DNA of 64,000 nt from Xenophilus arseniciresistens. Its GTDB lineage: Bacteria > Pseudomonadota > Gammaproteobacteria > Burkholderiales > Burkholderiaceae_C. The translations under genes were made by a program, and so were the position numbers. Shown piece after piece: positions 40,081-50,317 of this stretch (position 1 is its first letter; the number at the start of each line of letters is the position of its first letter). Location: positions 434,001-498,000 of the forward strand of contig NZ_JAQIPB010000001.1 in the NCBI RefSeq assembly GCF_028023875.1, given 5' to 3'. The notes under the pieces are model-generated. The model did no database searches, was not told where the DNA came from, and saw only the letters and a program-made list of their open reading frames with translations.

Positions 40081-40881
40081 TCAATGAATGGGCCGGCCCA
40101 GCCGCCTGCTGGCTCTGGAGATGGCGTAGTTCACCCCGCAATACAGCAGCGCCACCACCAGGTACACCGGCACCAGCGAGTGGTAGTTGGCAATCAGCAC
40201 CCTGGCGTTCTGCATCAGCTCGCCATAGGTGACGACGTAGCCGAAGGTGGTGTCCTTCACCACGATCACCAGCTGCGCCACCAGCGCCGGCACGATGTAG
40301 CGCAGCGCCTGCGGAAAGACCACCGTGGCAAAGACCTGCGCTTCGCTCAGCCCCAGGCTGCGCGCCGCAAGGGTCTGGCCGCGCGGCACGGCCAGCACGC
40401 CTGCGCGGTACACCTCGGCCACCACTGCGGCCGTGCTCAGGCCCACGGGCAGGGTCAGCATCCAGTAGGTGCTGAGCTTGATGCCCAGCGCCGGCAGCAC
40501 CAGAAAGCACACATAGATCAGCAGCAGCGTGGGCGTGCCGCGCAGGAACTCGATGGCCGCGATGCTGGGCCAGCGCACCAGGCGCGGGCGCGCCAGCCGC
40601 CCCAGCATCAGCACCAGCCCCAGGCTCAGCGCAATGAGCGCAGCCATGGCCGCCGAGGCCAGCGTGCCCAGCAGGCCCTTGGCCAGGAAGGCCCAGGTCG
40701 AGGGCCAGGCAAAGAACTGCCAGAAGCGCGCTTCGAGCTGCCCTGCGGAATGGAAGCGGAACACGATTGCCGCCCCCACGAGCAGCAGCAGCACGGCCGT
40801 GCCCACGCTCGCCGCCCGCGCGAGGGTGCGCCCCCGCGGGCTGGGCGCACCAAAAAGAATGTCTTCCAGCGCGCGGCTCAT
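40081..40881 (-). CDS. Amino-acid ABC transporter permease
   Basis: Inner-membrane permease of a polar amino acid ABC importer (HisM/GlnP family), 266 residues. The ABC-permease EAA-like loop appears as VPRGQTLAARSLGLSEAQVFATVVFPQALR; about five hydrophobic segments are seen. It is the second permease of the unit and overlaps the first by 4 nt (ATGA). No ATP-binding subunit is next to it, so one must be supplied from elsewhere. Confidence 0.9.
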   Translation of the reverse strand: MSRALEDILFGAPSPRGRTLARAASVGTAVLLLLVGAAIVFRFHSAGQLEARFWQFFAWPSTWAFLAKGLLGTLASAAMAALIALSLGLVLMLGRLARPRLVRWPSIAAIEFLRGTPTLLLIYVCFLVLPALGIKLSTYWMLTLPVGLSTAAVVAEVYRAGVLAVPRGQTLAARSLGLSEAQVFATVVFPQALRYIVPALVAQLVIVVKDTTFGYVVTYGELMQNARVLIANYHSLVPVYLVVALLYCGVNYAISRASRRLGRPIH

Positions 40882-41540
40882 CGCAGGATCCGCACCTTCT
40901 TTTCCAGCGTCGCGCCGGCCCAGGCGATCAGCAGCCCGCTGGCCACATACATCGCAGCCGCCACCGCGAAGGCCGCCATGCCGACGGCGGAGTCATTGGC
41001 GATCTTGGACACCAGGGTCGTGAGTTCCCGGCCCGGAAACGGCACCTGCGAGGCCAGCGAAGTCGACAGCATCAGCGCGATGAGCAGCGAGGTCATCGGC
41101 TGCACCACCGTGCGCATCGCCTGCGGCAGCACGACGGCGGTGACGATGCGCATGGGGCGCATGCCCAGGCTCAGCGCGGCCTCGACCTGCCCGCCGCCGA
41201 TGGTGTTGATGCCCGTGCGCAGGTAGTCGGCCGTGAACGCGGAGCACACCAGCGCCAGGGTCAGGATCACGCTGGGCTCGTAGTCGATCAGCACGTTGAG
41301 CTCGGGCAGCGCGAACACGATGAAGATCAGCAGCGCCACGCTGGGGATGTTGCGGAAGATCTCCACATAGCCCGTCAGCACGAAGCGCAGCGGCGGCAGC
41401 GGCAAAAGCCGCAGCACCGTCACGGCCACGCCCAGCAGCACGCCGGGCACAAAAGAAAGAAGCGTGAGCTTCCAGGTCAGAAAAAGGGCCTGCCCGAAGG
41501 CAGGCCCATGTTCGGCCAGGAGCCTGGCGACGTCACCCAT
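40878..41540 (-). CDS. Amino-acid ABC transporter permease
   Basis: Second polar amino acid permease, 220 residues, with a HisQ/GltJ-type topology. The EAA loop is seen in GGGQVEAALSLGMRPMRIVTAVVLPQAMR. It follows the binding-protein gene by 14 nt and is followed by the other permease, so the order is binding protein, permease, permease. Aspartate, glutamate or a related amino acid is a likely substrate given the neighbouring racemase. Confidence 0.9.
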   Translation of the reverse strand: MGDVARLLAEHGPAFGQALFLTWKLTLLSFVPGVLLGVAVTVLRLLPLPPLRFVLTGYVEIFRNIPSVALLIFIVFALPELNVLIDYEPSVILTLALVCSAFTADYLRTGINTIGGGQVEAALSLGMRPMRIVTAVVLPQAMRTVVQPMTSLLIALMLSTSLASQVPFPGRELTTLVSKIANDSAVGMAAFAVAAAMYVASGLLIAWAGATLEKKVRILR

Positions 41541-41554
41541 CGTTCGTCAGCAAG

Positions 41555-42460
41555 TCAGGGAATCGCGGGCGGCTTGGGCACGTCGGTGCTGCCGGTGCGC
41601 TGCCCGATCGAAATGGTCCACAGCTTGGCCCAGGTGCCGTCGGCTTCGAGCTTCTTCAAGAAGGCGTTGACGAAGGCCACGCCGTCCGAGCCCTTGGGCA
41701 GGCCGATACCGTACGGGTCTTGCGCACCAAAGGGCGCGCCGGCCAGCCTGGCGTCGCCCGTGCCCATGCTCAGCGCATTGAGCAGCAGCGTGTGGTCGGT
41801 CACGTAGGCATCCACGCGGCCCTGGCGCAGGCCGTCCAGCGCTTCCTGGTGCGTCTGGAACTCCTGCACCGTGGCCTTGGGCGCGTGCTGCGCGAGGATG
41901 GCAGGCCCCGTGGAGCCCGCCTGCGTGGCCACCTTCTTGCCGCCCAGGTCGTTGTAGGACTGGATGGTCTTGTTGCTGGACTTGACCAGCACGCCCGCCT
42001 GCGAGGCGTAGTACGGGCCGGCAAAGGAGATCTTCTCGGCCCGCGCGGGCGTAATGGAGTAGGTGGCGAGCACCATGTCCACCTGGTTGTTGATGAGCAC
42101 CTGCTCGCGCGTGGACGAGGTCACCTGCGTGAACTGGAACTTGGAGCCATCGCCCAGGATGTAGCGCGTGATCAGCTGGGCCAGCCCCGCATCGAAGCCG
42201 CGGATCTTGCCGTCCTTTTCGTTGAGCAGCGAGAACAGGTTGGAAGTCTGCGTGCCGCCCAGGCGCAAGGTGCCGGCCTGCTTGATCTTGGTGGCCCAGG
42301 GACTGGCCGCGATGACATCGGCGCTGGCCACCGGGCCCTGCGCCACCAGCGCGTCAAAGGCCGCGGCGTTGATGGGCGTGCCTTGCGCGAACACGGCAGC
42401 GCCGCCAAGGGCCGCCAGTGCCGTGATGGAGGTTTTTACAAAGATGGTTTTGATCGACAT
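41555..42460 (-). CDS. Amino-acid ABC transporter substrate-binding protein
   Basis: Periplasmic type II binding protein, 301 residues. A signal peptide (about 1-26, ending VFAQG) is followed by the SBP_bac_3 fold. GTLRLGGTQTSNLF, VDMVLATYSITPARAEKISFAGPYYAS and GKKVATQAGSTGPAIL are diagnostic of the polar amino acid group. The start MSIKTIF was chosen over upstream ATG codons because it begins the signal peptide. It is the first gene of the import unit; the racemase gene is 72 nt upstream on the same strand. Confidence 0.92.
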   Translation of the reverse strand: MSIKTIFVKTSITALAALGGAAVFAQGTPINAAAFDALVAQGPVASADVIAASPWATKIKQAGTLRLGGTQTSNLFSLLNEKDGKIRGFDAGLAQLITRYILGDGSKFQFTQVTSSTREQVLINNQVDMVLATYSITPARAEKISFAGPYYASQAGVLVKSSNKTIQSYNDLGGKKVATQAGSTGPAILAQHAPKATVQEFQTHQEALDGLRQGRVDAYVTDHTLLLNALSMGTGDARLAGAPFGAQDPYGIGLPKGSDGVAFVNAFLKKLEADGTWAKLWTISIGQRTGSTDVPKPPAIP

Positions 42461-42532
42461 GCGGTCCCCTTGGGTCATGTGTTGCCTGGGCCAATATATA
42501 GCAGCGATGGAAAGCACAGGCTGCTGCTGCGG

Positions 42533-43246
42533 TCAGTCGGGCGCGCATCCGCCCACGGCCCGGTCAAGGGCGGCACGCGCGAGCAGGCGCGTCGAATCCA
42601 GCGTCGGCAGCGCCGAATTGCTGTCGTCGATGATCAGGGGTATCTCGGTGCAGCCGAGCACCACGGCATCGCAGCCCTGGTGATTCTTGAAGTCGTCGAT
42701 GGCAAGGCGGAACACCGCCACCGATTCGGGCCGGATCACGCCGTTGACCAGTTCGTCCATGATGATGCGACCCATCTCGTCGCGCGCTGCATCGGACGGA
42801 CGCACGGCCTCGATGCCGCGGGCGAGCAATTGCTGCGGATACACATCGCTTTGAACCAGCCACCGCGTGCCGGTGATGCCCACGCGCTGGAAGCCCCTGC
42901 GCCCGGCCTCGGCCGCCACCACGTCGGCAATGTGCAACCAGGGAAGCGGCGAGCGCGGCGCGACGCGCGAGAACGCGGCGTGGATGGTGTTGTCGGGACA
43001 GATCAGGAAATCGGCGCCCGCGCGCGCCAGCTTCTCGGCCGATGCGAGCATCAACGCCGCCACGCCGTCGAGGTCACGCCGCTCAAGGCATTCGACATAT
43101 TCGGCCAGCGAAGGGGTGTGCATGGACACTTCAGGATGCGCGTGCGCGCCAAGCCGCATCGCGCCTTCGGCGCAGATCGTGCGATAGCACAGCGCAGCAC
43201 CTTCGGCCGAGCAGCCGACGATGCCGATGTGGGCAACAGCTTTCAC
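42533..43246 (-). CDS. Aspartate/glutamate racemase family protein
   Basis: Cofactor-independent amino acid racemase-type enzyme, 237 residues. The two catalytic cysteines expected for the family are present: FLICPDNTIH in the first half and VVLGCTEIPL in the second. Substrate specificity (aspartate, glutamate or other) cannot be read from sequence. It lies between a YceH gene and the amino-acid import unit on the same strand, so it may act on the imported amino acid. Confidence 0.88.
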   Translation of the reverse strand: MKAVAHIGIVGCSAEGAALCYRTICAEGAMRLGAHAHPEVSMHTPSLAEYVECLERRDLDGVAALMLASAEKLARAGADFLICPDNTIHAAFSRVAPRSPLPWLHIADVVAAEAGRRGFQRVGITGTRWLVQSDVYPQQLLARGIEAVRPSDAARDEMGRIIMDELVNGVIRPESVAVFRLAIDDFKNHQGCDAVVLGCTEIPLIIDDSNSALPTLDSTRLLARAALDRAVGGCAPD

Positions 43247-43320
43247 TTCGAGCTTTCTCCAGTCATGGGTGCACCGTGGTGCGGCAGGAGGCCCAACGGC
43301 CTCGTGTTCTTGAAGCCCCG

Positions 43321-44001
43321 TCAGCCCGCCGATTCCTCCAAGCCCAACTCCGCATACACCCGCGCCACCAGCCCCTTGAGATGCGCGAGCTCGCCTTCCA
43401 GCCGCGACACCTGCGCGCGCAGCGCGGCGACTTCGCCGGCGGCCACGTCGGTGCTGGAGCCCGCACCGCCTGAAACGGGCTCTGCGCTGGCAGCCGGCAC
43501 TTCCACCTCACCGGAAAGCAGATGCGCCCAGCGCGCCTCGCGGGCGCCGGGCAGGCGCGGCAGCTTGACCACCAGCGCGCCGGCCGCGCGTTCGGCCATT
43601 TCGTCCAGAAAGCCTTCGACCGAGGAGATGTCGGCGAAGTTGTGCATGCGGTCGCTGGCGATGCGCAGCTCGCCCGCGGTCTGGGGGCCGCGCAGCATCA
43701 GCACGGCCAAAAGGATCACCGATTGCGAGGGCAGGCGCAGCACGCGGTCGGCGTTGTGGCCGTAGCGCAGGGCGCGGCCGCCGCTCGATTCATCGATGAG
43801 GCTCTGGCGGCGCAGGCTGTCCAGCGCGTCCTGGGCCTGGGCCTCGCTCAGCTCCATCACGGGGTGGCGGCTGGTCTTCTGGTTGCAGCCGGCCAGCAGG
43901 CTGTTGAGCGTGAGCGGGTAACTGTCGGGGACGGTGCGCTGCTTCTCGATCAGCACGCCCAGCACGCGCGCCTCGGCAGGGGAAAGAATGGGCAGGGTCA
44001 T
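43321..44001 (-). CDS. YceH family protein (DUF480)
   Basis: A 226-residue DUF480/YceH protein made of two winged-helix-like domains. [31 protein letters not shown] and [12 protein letters not shown] are highly conserved in the family. The extreme C-terminus is a short coiled coil ([22 protein letters not shown]). No signal peptide is present. The role is unknown. It is about 50 nt downstream of the NAD-type isocitrate dehydrogenase gene on the same strand. Confidence 0.9.
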   Translation of the reverse strand: MTLPILSPAEARVLGVLIEKQRTVPDSYPLTLNSLLAGCNQKTSRHPVMELSEAQAQDALDSLRRQSLIDESSGGRALRYGHNADRVLRLPSQSVILLAVLMLRGPQTAGELRIASDRMHNFADISSVEGFLDEMAERAAGALVVKLPRLPGAREARWAHLLSGEVEVPAASAEPVSGGAGSSTDVAAGEVAALRAQVSRLEGELAHLKGLVARVYAELGLEESAG

Positions 44002-44052
44002 GCGCCGATCATCCGCGATTCGGCCGCCCTCGCCCATCGCGGGCGCCCGTGG

Positions 44053-45093
44053 TCAGCCGCCGTTGCGGATGCGCGCCACCAGCGCGTTCGTGAAGGCCGC
44101 GGTGTTGGCGCTGCCGCCCAGGTCGCCCGTGCGCACCTTGTCGATGTTGAGCGTCTGGTCGATGGCCGTGCGCAGGCGCTGCGCGAGTTCGGGCCGCTTC
44201 ACGTGCTCGAGCATCAGCGCCGCGGCCAGCATGATGGCGATGGGGTTGGCGATGCCCTTGCCCGCGATGTCGGGGGCCGAGCCATGCACGGCTTCAAAAA
44301 TGGCGGCGTCGGTGCCGATGTTGGCGCCTGGCGCCATGCCCAGGCCGCCGACCAGGCCGGCCACCAGGTCCGACAGGATGTCGCCAAACAGGTTGGTCGT
44401 CACCAGCATGTCGAACTGCCAGGGGTTGAGCACCAGCTTCATCGCGCAGGCATCGACGATCACGGCGTCGAGCTCGAACTTGCCCTGGTAGTGCTCCGCA
44501 TAGAGCTGCTGCCCGGTTTCGAGGAACAGGCCCGTGAGCACCTTCATGATGTTGGCCTTGTGCACCAGCGTGACCTTCTTGCGGCCCGTGGCCACGGCGG
44601 TGTCGAAGGCGTACTTGAGGATGCGGCGGCAGCCCTCGCGCGTGTTGATGCCGGTGGCCATGCCCACGGCGTGCGGGTCGTTGCCGATGGGCACGTAATG
44701 TTCGTGGCCGATGTACAGACCCTCGAGGTTCTCGCGCACCACCAGCAGGTCGATGTCGTCGAAGCGCCCGCCCGGGATGAGGGTGCGCGCGGGCCGCACG
44801 TTGGCATAGAGCTGGAACTCTTCGCGCAGGCGCACGTTGGAGCTGCGGTAGCCGCCGCCCGAGGGCGTTTCCAGCGGGCCCTTCAGGGCCAGGCGCGTGC
44901 GGCGGATGGACTCGAGCGTGGCGGCCGGCAGCGGGTCGCCCGCGGCCTTCACGCCGCCCAGGCCGGCCACCTGCGTGTCCCATGCAAAGGGCGCGCCCAG
45001 CGCGTCCAGGGCGGCCAGCGTGGCATCAACGATCTCGGGGCCGATGCCGTCACCGGGGATGAGGGTGGCGGGAATGGTGTTCACGGGGTTCAT
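44053..45093 (-). CDS. NAD-type isocitrate dehydrogenase (isocitrate/isopropylmalate family)
   Basis: A 346-residue decarboxylating dehydrogenase. The cofactor discriminator is Asp275-Ile276 in [11 protein letters not shown], the NAD-specific pair, against Lys-Tyr in icd. The substrate loop [10 protein letters not shown] has Ser and Asn as in isocitrate enzymes rather than an isopropylmalate-type loop. [11 protein letters not shown] resembles eukaryotic IDH3-type enzymes. Isocitrate is therefore the best prediction, with tartrate- or homoisocitrate-type activity possible. It is divergent from metG and followed on the same strand by the YceH gene. Confidence 0.85.
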   Translation of the reverse strand: MNPVNTIPATLIPGDGIGPEIVDATLAALDALGAPFAWDTQVAGLGGVKAAGDPLPAATLESIRRTRLALKGPLETPSGGGYRSSNVRLREEFQLYANVRPARTLIPGGRFDDIDLLVVRENLEGLYIGHEHYVPIGNDPHAVGMATGINTREGCRRILKYAFDTAVATGRKKVTLVHKANIMKVLTGLFLETGQQLYAEHYQGKFELDAVIVDACAMKLVLNPWQFDMLVTTNLFGDILSDLVAGLVGGLGMAPGANIGTDAAIFEAVHGSAPDIAGKGIANPIAIMLAAALMLEHVKRPELAQRLRTAIDQTLNIDKVRTGDLGGSANTAAFTNALVARIRNGG

Positions 45094-45310
45094 GGCGGGC
45101 TCCTCGGTCGGCTGCAGGGGTCGCGGTGGCGACAGACCACCGCGTCACGGCCGAGCATAGCCGCGCGCTCCGCGGGCCCCGATGACGCTGCCTAAAATGC
45201 CCATCCTTTGGCCGTCTTTGCGCACCCCGGTGCGCCCGTGCCGCAGCCGCCCGGTCTGCGCCGGCCGCGGCCCCGTCTTCCTCCTCCTGCTTTTGCGAGC
45301 GCCCCTTCCG

Positions 45311-47509
45311 ATGACCGCCCCGCGCAAGATCTTCGTCACCACCGCGCTGCCGTATGCCAACGGCCCCTTCCACGTCGGCCACATGCTGGAGTACATCCAG
45401 GCCGACATCTGGGTGCGCTTCCAGCGCATGCAGGGCGCGCAGGTGAACTTCGTGGGCGCGGACGACGCCCACGGCGCGCCGATCATGATCGCGGCCGAGA
45501 AGGCCGGCAAGACGCCCGAGCAGTTCGTGGCCGACATCGCCGCGGGCCGCAAGCAGTACCTGGACGGCTTCCACATCCGCTTCGACAACTGGCATTCCAC
45601 GCACAGCCCGGAAAACACCGAGCTGGCGCAGGCCATCTACCGCGACCTGAAGACCGCAGGCCTGATCGAGACGCGCACCATCGAGCAGTTCTTCGACCCC
45701 GAGAAGAACATGTTCCTGCCCGACCGCTACATCAAGGGCGAGTGCCCGCGCTGCCATGCCAAGGACCAGTACGGCGACAACTGCGAGGTCTGCGGCGCCG
45801 TCTACGCGCCCACCGACCTGATCAACCCCTACTCGGCACTCTCGGGCGCCAAGCCGGTGCTCAGGAACTCGGAGCACTACTTCTTCAAGCTCTCCGACGC
45901 GCGCTGCGTGGATTTCCTCAAGGAATGGACGCAGAACGGCGTGCATGTGCAGCCCGAGGTGGCCAACAAGGTCAAGGAGTGGTTTGGCGTGCGCGACAAC
46001 CCCGACGGCACGCAGAGCGAAGGCCTGGGCGACTGGGACATCAGCCGCGACGCACCCTACTTCGGCATCGAGATCCCCGATGCGCCGGGCAAGTACTTCT
46101 ATGTCTGGCTGGACGCGCCCGTGGGCTACCTGGCCTCGCTCAAGAACCTGCTGGACAAGGCCCGCATCGAGGCCGACGTGGACGAGGACACGCCGAACCC
46201 CACGGCCATGACCTTCGAGCAGTACATGGCCCAGCCCGAGCTGGAGCAGGTGCACTTCATCGGCAAGGACATCGTCACCTTCCACACGCTGTTCTGGCCC
46301 GCCATGCTCAAGTTCAGCGGCCGCAAGACGCCCGACAAGGTCTGCGTGCACGGCTTCCTCACCGTCAACAACGGCGAGAAGATGAGCAAGAGCCGCGGCA
46401 CCGGCCTGGACCCGCTCAAGTACCTCAAGCTGGGCATGAACCCCGAGTGGCTGCGCTACTACCTGGCGGCCAAGCTCAACGGCCGCAACGAAGACATCGA
46501 CTTCAACCGCGATGACTTCATGGCCCGCGTGAACAGCGACCTGATCGGCAAGTTCGTCAACATCGCCTCGCGCGCGGCCGGCTTCATCGCCAAGCGCTTT
46601 GGCGGGCAGCTCGGCGCCACCGGCAGCGAAAGCCAGGGCCTGCTGGCCGCGCTGCAGGCCCAGGGGCCGGCTGTGGCCGACGCCTTCGAGCGCCGCGACA
46701 CGGCCCGCGCGCTGCGCGAGGTGATGCTGCTGGCAGACCGCGTGAACGAGTACGTGGACGCCAACAAGCCCTGGGAGCTGGCCAAGCAGGAAGGCGCCGA
46801 TGCGCGCCTGCAGGAGGTGTGCAGCACCTGCATCGAGGCCTTCCGCCTCATCGCGCTGTACCTCAAGCCCGTGCTGCCCGCGCTGGCCGCGCAGGTCGAA
46901 GCCTTCCTGAAGGTGCAGCCGCTGCAGTGGGCCGACGCGGCCCGGCTGCTGGGCGGCGGCCATGTCATCGGCGAGTACCAGCACCTGATGCAGCGCGTGG
47001 ACATCAAGCAGCTCGACGCGCTGTTCGAAGCGCCCGGCGATGCACAAGCCGCCGCAGCGCCAGCCGCACCGGCCAGGAAGGAAGCCAAGGCCGCCAAAAA
47101 GGCCGAGCCCGTGATCGACCCCAATGCACCCGGCGGCGAGCCGCTGGCCGAAACCATCGGCATCGACGACTTCGCCAAGGTGGACCTGCGCATCGCCAGA
47201 ATTCTGGCCTGCGAGGCCGTCGAGGGCTCGACCAAGCTGCTGCGCCTGACCCTGGACGTGGGCGAGAAGGACGAAGCCGGCCAGCCGAAGACGCGCAATG
47301 TCTTCAGCGGCATCGCCAGCGCCTACCAGCCCGAACAGCTCGTGGGCAAGCTCACGGTGCTGGTGGGCAACCTGGCGCCGCGCAAGATGAAGTTCGGCCT
47401 TTCCGAAGGCATGGTGCTGGCCGCCAGCCATGCCGACGAAAAGGCGCATCCGGGCATCTTCGTGCTCGAGCCCTTCCCTGGCGCGCTGCCGGGCATGCGG
47501 GTGCGCTGA
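45311..47509 (+). CDS. metG: Methionine-tRNA ligase
   Basis: Charges tRNA-Met with methionine. It has 732 residues. The HIGH motif appears as HVGH (residues 21-24); the zinc knuckle has CPRC and CEVC; KMSKS lies in [11 protein letters not shown]. The C-terminal tRNA-binding OB-fold (about 620-732, [14 protein letters not shown]) is fused after an Ala/Lys linker, the large dimeric form. TAAAAT at 45193-45198 could be a -10 element. The next gene starts inside its stop codon (TGATG). Confidence 0.97.
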   Translation: MTAPRKIFVTTALPYANGPFHVGHMLEYIQADIWVRFQRMQGAQVNFVGADDAHGAPIMIAAEKAGKTPEQFVADIAAGRKQYLDGFHIRFDNWHSTHSPENTELAQAIYRDLKTAGLIETRTIEQFFDPEKNMFLPDRYIKGECPRCHAKDQYGDNCEVCGAVYAPTDLINPYSALSGAKPVLRNSEHYFFKLSDARCVDFLKEWTQNGVHVQPEVANKVKEWFGVRDNPDGTQSEGLGDWDISRDAPYFGIEIPDAPGKYFYVWLDAPVGYLASLKNLLDKARIEADVDEDTPNPTAMTFEQYMAQPELEQVHFIGKDIVTFHTLFWPAMLKFSGRKTPDKVCVHGFLTVNNGEKMSKSRGTGLDPLKYLKLGMNPEWLRYYLAAKLNGRNEDIDFNRDDFMARVNSDLIGKFVNIASRAAGFIAKRFGGQLGATGSESQGLLAALQAQGPAVADAFERRDTARALREVMLLADRVNEYVDANKPWELAKQEGADARLQEVCSTCIEAFRLIALYLKPVLPALAAQVEAFLKVQPLQWADAARLLGGGHVIGEYQHLMQRVDIKQLDALFEAPGDAQAAAAPAAPARKEAKAAKKAEPVIDPNAPGGEPLAETIGIDDFAKVDLRIARILACEAVEGSTKLLRLTLDVGEKDEAGQPKTRNVFSGIASAYQPEQLVGKLTVLVGNLAPRKMKFGLSEGMVLAASHADEKAHPGIFVLEPFPGALPGMRVR

Positions 47510-47763
47510 TGGCTGCGCGCACATCATCATCCCTGGCGGCAGCGGGCCTGTGCCTGGCAGCCGCGCTGGCGCTGGCCGGCTGCGCGGCCTCGGGCCGCAG
47601 CGCTCCCGCACGCGGCGATGCGCCTGCCGATGCACAACAGGGCACGCCGGGCACGCAGCGGGGCAAGTGGCCCGTGCTGCCGCCGCCCCAATGGGTCAAG
47701 CCCGGCGACGACGACGACACCGCGCCGGCCCGAACCAACAACAGCAACAACAACAAGAAGTGA
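47509..47763 (+). CDS. Small putative lipoprotein
   Basis: An 84-residue protein with a lipoprotein signal (LAAALALAGC, Cys near residue 25). The rest is low in complexity: Ala/Pro-rich then acidic (DDDD) and ending in an Asn/Ser/Lys tract (NNSNNNKK). No family is recognised. Its start overlaps the metG stop by one base, and the next lipoprotein gene begins 15 nt later. Confidence 0.65.
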   Translation: MAARTSSSLAAAGLCLAAALALAGCAASGRSAPARGDAPADAQQGTPGTQRGKWPVLPPPQWVKPGDDDDTAPARTNNSNNNKK

Positions 47764-47778
47764 CCAGGCCCTGAAGCC

Positions 47779-48189
47779 ATGAATCCGCGCGTACCGCTTG
47801 AGCACTTGCGTCCCGCCCTGCTGGTGGCGGCGACGAGCGCCGCAGCCCTGCTGGGCGGCTGCGCCGTCGTCAGCGTGGCCGGCACGGCCGTGAGCGTGGG
47901 CGCCAGCGCCGTGGGCCTGGCCGCGGGCGCGGCCGTGGGCACCGCACGCCTGACGGGCAAGGCGGCCGGCGCCGCCATCGACGCCTTCAGCGACAGCGAC
48001 GACGACGGCAGCGGCCTGAACGTGCGCTTTCGCGAGCCCACCTCGGCCGACCGTGCGAAGCGACAGGCCGCCGAGCAGCAGGCGCGCGAGTACGACCCCG
48101 CGCAGCCCGATGCGCAGCAGGCGCAGCGCGACGCCGGCCTGCTGCCGCCGCTGGACGAGCGCCGTGCGCCGCCGCAACCGGCGCGCTGA
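47779..48189 (+). CDS. Small lipoprotein with glycine-zipper segment
   Basis: A 136-residue protein with a lipobox (ALLGGC, Cys near residue 29) followed by a Gly/Ala/Val-rich hydrophobic stretch (AVVSVAGTAVSVGASAVGLAAGAAVGTA), a glycine-zipper-like segment. The C-terminal half is polar. It resembles small outer-membrane lipoproteins of unknown role (VVSVAGTAVSVGASAV is a recurring signature). It sits in a metG-lipoprotein-lipoprotein-mnmH series, all plus strand. Confidence 0.75.
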   Translation: MNPRVPLEHLRPALLVAATSAAALLGGCAVVSVAGTAVSVGASAVGLAAGAAVGTARLTGKAAGAAIDAFSDSDDDGSGLNVRFREPTSADRAKRQAAEQQAREYDPAQPDAQQAQRDAGLLPPLDERRAPPQPAR

Positions 48190-48236
48190 GCCGCTTGCCG
48201 ATCCACCCCTCTGCCGACCACCCCGCCATCACCGCC

Positions 48237-49283
48237 ATGACAGCGCGAGAACCCGTGCGCGTGGGCGACATCGCCAGCTTCGACACACTCATCGACGCAC
48301 GCTCGCCGGCCGAATTCGCGCTCGACCACATTCCCGGCGCCATCAACTGCCCCGTGCTGGACGACGAGGAGCGGCGCATCGTCGGCACCCTGTACAAGCA
48401 GAAAGGCGCCTTCGAGGCGCGGCGCGTGGGCGGCGCCATGGTGGCGGCCAACCTGGCGCGGCATCTGCGCGAGCAGTTCGCCGAGCGGCCCGCGCAGTGG
48501 AAGCCGCTGGTCTACTGCTGGCGCGGCGGCCTGCGCAGCGGCGCGATGGTCAACTGGCTGCGCCTGGTGGGCTGGGACGCCCAGCAACTGGCCGGCGGCT
48601 ACAAGCGCTACCGGGGCCACGTCATCGAGCAGATCGCGCAGCTGTGCCCGCGCCTGCCGCTGGTGGTGCTGTGCGGCGCCACGGGCAGCGCCAAGACCCG
48701 GCTGTTGCAGCACATGGCGCAGCAGGGCGCGCAGGTGCTGGACCTGGAGGCGCTGGCCTGCCACCGCGGCTCGCTGCTGGGCGCCTGGCGCGGCCGGCCC
48801 CAGCCGTCGCAGAAGCATTTCGAGACCCTGCTGGCCGATCAGCTGCAGCGCCTGGACCTTGCGCAACCTGTGTTCATCGAGGGCGAGAGCGCGCGCATCG
48901 GCCGCCTGAGCCTGCCCACGCAGCTGGTGGAGCGCATGCGTGAGGCGCCCGTAGTCGAGCTGCAGGCCACACTGCAGGCGCGGCTGGCCTACCTGCTGCA
49001 CGACTATGCCGACCTGGGCGAAGACCGGCAGGCGCTGGCGCAGCTCATGGCGCACTTCACACCCAGCCTGGGCAAGGAGACCGTGGCCCGCTGGCAGGCC
49101 TGGGCGCTGGAAGGCGCGCTGGCGCCGCTGTTCGGCGAGCTGATGGCCCTGCACTACGACCCGCACTACGCGCGCTCGCATGCGCGCTATTTCAGGCAGT
49201 GGGACGCGCGCACCGTCCACCAGGCCGACGATCTTGGCGCGCCCGCGCTGCAGGCACTGGCGGGCCGTTTGCTGGACCGCTAG
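48237..49283 (+). CDS. mnmH: tRNA 2-selenouridine synthase
   Basis: Replaces sulfur of 2-thiouridine by selenium at wobble position 34 via a geranylated intermediate (also called SelU or YbbB). It has 348 residues: N-terminal rhodanese domain (about 8-130) with catalytic Cys94 in VYCWRGGLRS, then a P-loop domain with GATGSAKT (147-154). It needs selenophosphate, so a selD elsewhere in the genome is expected; none is here. ATG at 48237 is preferred to a TTG at 48195 because it begins the conserved domain. Confidence 0.93.
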   Translation: MTAREPVRVGDIASFDTLIDARSPAEFALDHIPGAINCPVLDDEERRIVGTLYKQKGAFEARRVGGAMVAANLARHLREQFAERPAQWKPLVYCWRGGLRSGAMVNWLRLVGWDAQQLAGGYKRYRGHVIEQIAQLCPRLPLVVLCGATGSAKTRLLQHMAQQGAQVLDLEALACHRGSLLGAWRGRPQPSQKHFETLLADQLQRLDLAQPVFIEGESARIGRLSLPTQLVERMREAPVVELQATLQARLAYLLHDYADLGEDRQALAQLMAHFTPSLGKETVARWQAWALEGALAPLFGELMALHYDPHYARSHARYFRQWDARTVHQADDLGAPALQALAGRLLDR

Positions 49284-49291
49284 CTGAGCCC

Positions 49292-50248
49292 ATGCGCAGC
49301 GCAGACGAGGACGTGACCCGCCGGCTCGACGAGCCGCTGCTGCGCGCGCTGCTGGCCTTGCTGGACGAAGCCAGCGTCTCGCAGGCCGCCCGGCGGCTGG
49401 GCCTGGCCCAGTCGGCCATGAGCCGGCACCTGGCCAGCCTGCGCCGCCTCACGGGCGACGAGCTGCTGGTGCGCGTGGGCAACCGCATGGTGCTGACCGA
49501 GCGCGCGCGCACGCTCATCACGCCCACGAGGCGCATCCTGGCCGACATGTCGCTGCTGGTGGCCAACGTGCAGCCCCGGCCGCTGAACACTTTGCGGATG
49601 AGCATCCGCATCGCCACCTACGACTTCCTGCCCAAGGCTTTCTTCGCCGAGGTCACGGCCCGCATCGCGCAGGCGGCACCGGGCTGCGACCTCGTGTTCC
49701 GGGGCCTGGGCTCGCGCTTCGAGCACTACCGGCAGCTGGCCGATGGCGAAGTGGACCTGGTGGTCACCGTCTGGCCCGAGCTGCCGCCGCACCTGCGCGC
49801 CACCAGCCTGCTGAACGAGCCGCTGGTGTGCCTGATGCGCCAGGGCCATCCGCTCGCGCCCGAAGGTGCGCTCACGCTGCACAGCTACCAGCGCGCCAGG
49901 CATCTGGGCTCGCTCGAGCACGTGCCGGGCCAGGGCACCATCATCGACAACCGGCTGATGGAGCTGGGCGTGGTGCTGGACACAGCCGTCCACACCCAGT
50001 TCCTGAGCCTGGCGCCTGCGATCCTCGCACGCACCGACCTGGTCTTCACCACGGGCCGGCTGCTGGCCGAAGCCTTCGCGCGCGAAGAGGCGCTGGTGAT
50101 CGTGCCTTTCCCTGCGCCCATTGCGCCCATGCGCTACCGCCTGGTGTGGCACGAGCGCACGCATGCCGACTCGGCCCTGCGCTGGGTGCGCGAGGAACTG
50201 GTGGGCGTGGCCCGCGCCATGGCCCAGCGCTCACCGGGCGACCCATGA
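49292..50248 (+). CDS. LysR family transcriptional regulator
   Basis: A 318-residue LTTR. The N-terminal helix-turn-helix is LDEASVSQAARRLGLAQSAMSRHLASLRRLTGDELLVRVG, and the effector domain runs from about residue 100 to 300. The gene is plus strand, 8 nt after mnmH. It precedes the adenosine-deaminase-like and Bug-type genes, which it may regulate; LTTR genes usually sit divergent from their targets, so the link is weak. Confidence 0.88.
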   Translation: MRSADEDVTRRLDEPLLRALLALLDEASVSQAARRLGLAQSAMSRHLASLRRLTGDELLVRVGNRMVLTERARTLITPTRRILADMSLLVANVQPRPLNTLRMSIRIATYDFLPKAFFAEVTARIAQAAPGCDLVFRGLGSRFEHYRQLADGEVDLVVTVWPELPPHLRATSLLNEPLVCLMRQGHPLAPEGALTLHSYQRARHLGSLEHVPGQGTIIDNRLMELGVVLDTAVHTQFLSLAPAILARTDLVFTTGRLLAEAFAREEALVIVPFPAPIAPMRYRLVWHERTHADSALRWVREELVGVARAMAQRSPGDP

Positions 50249-50317
50249 CAGAACTGTCATAACCTGTGCCACGCCGCAGCCCTGGGCGGCGCGGCCCGCC
50301 AGCGCTAAGGTGCCGCC

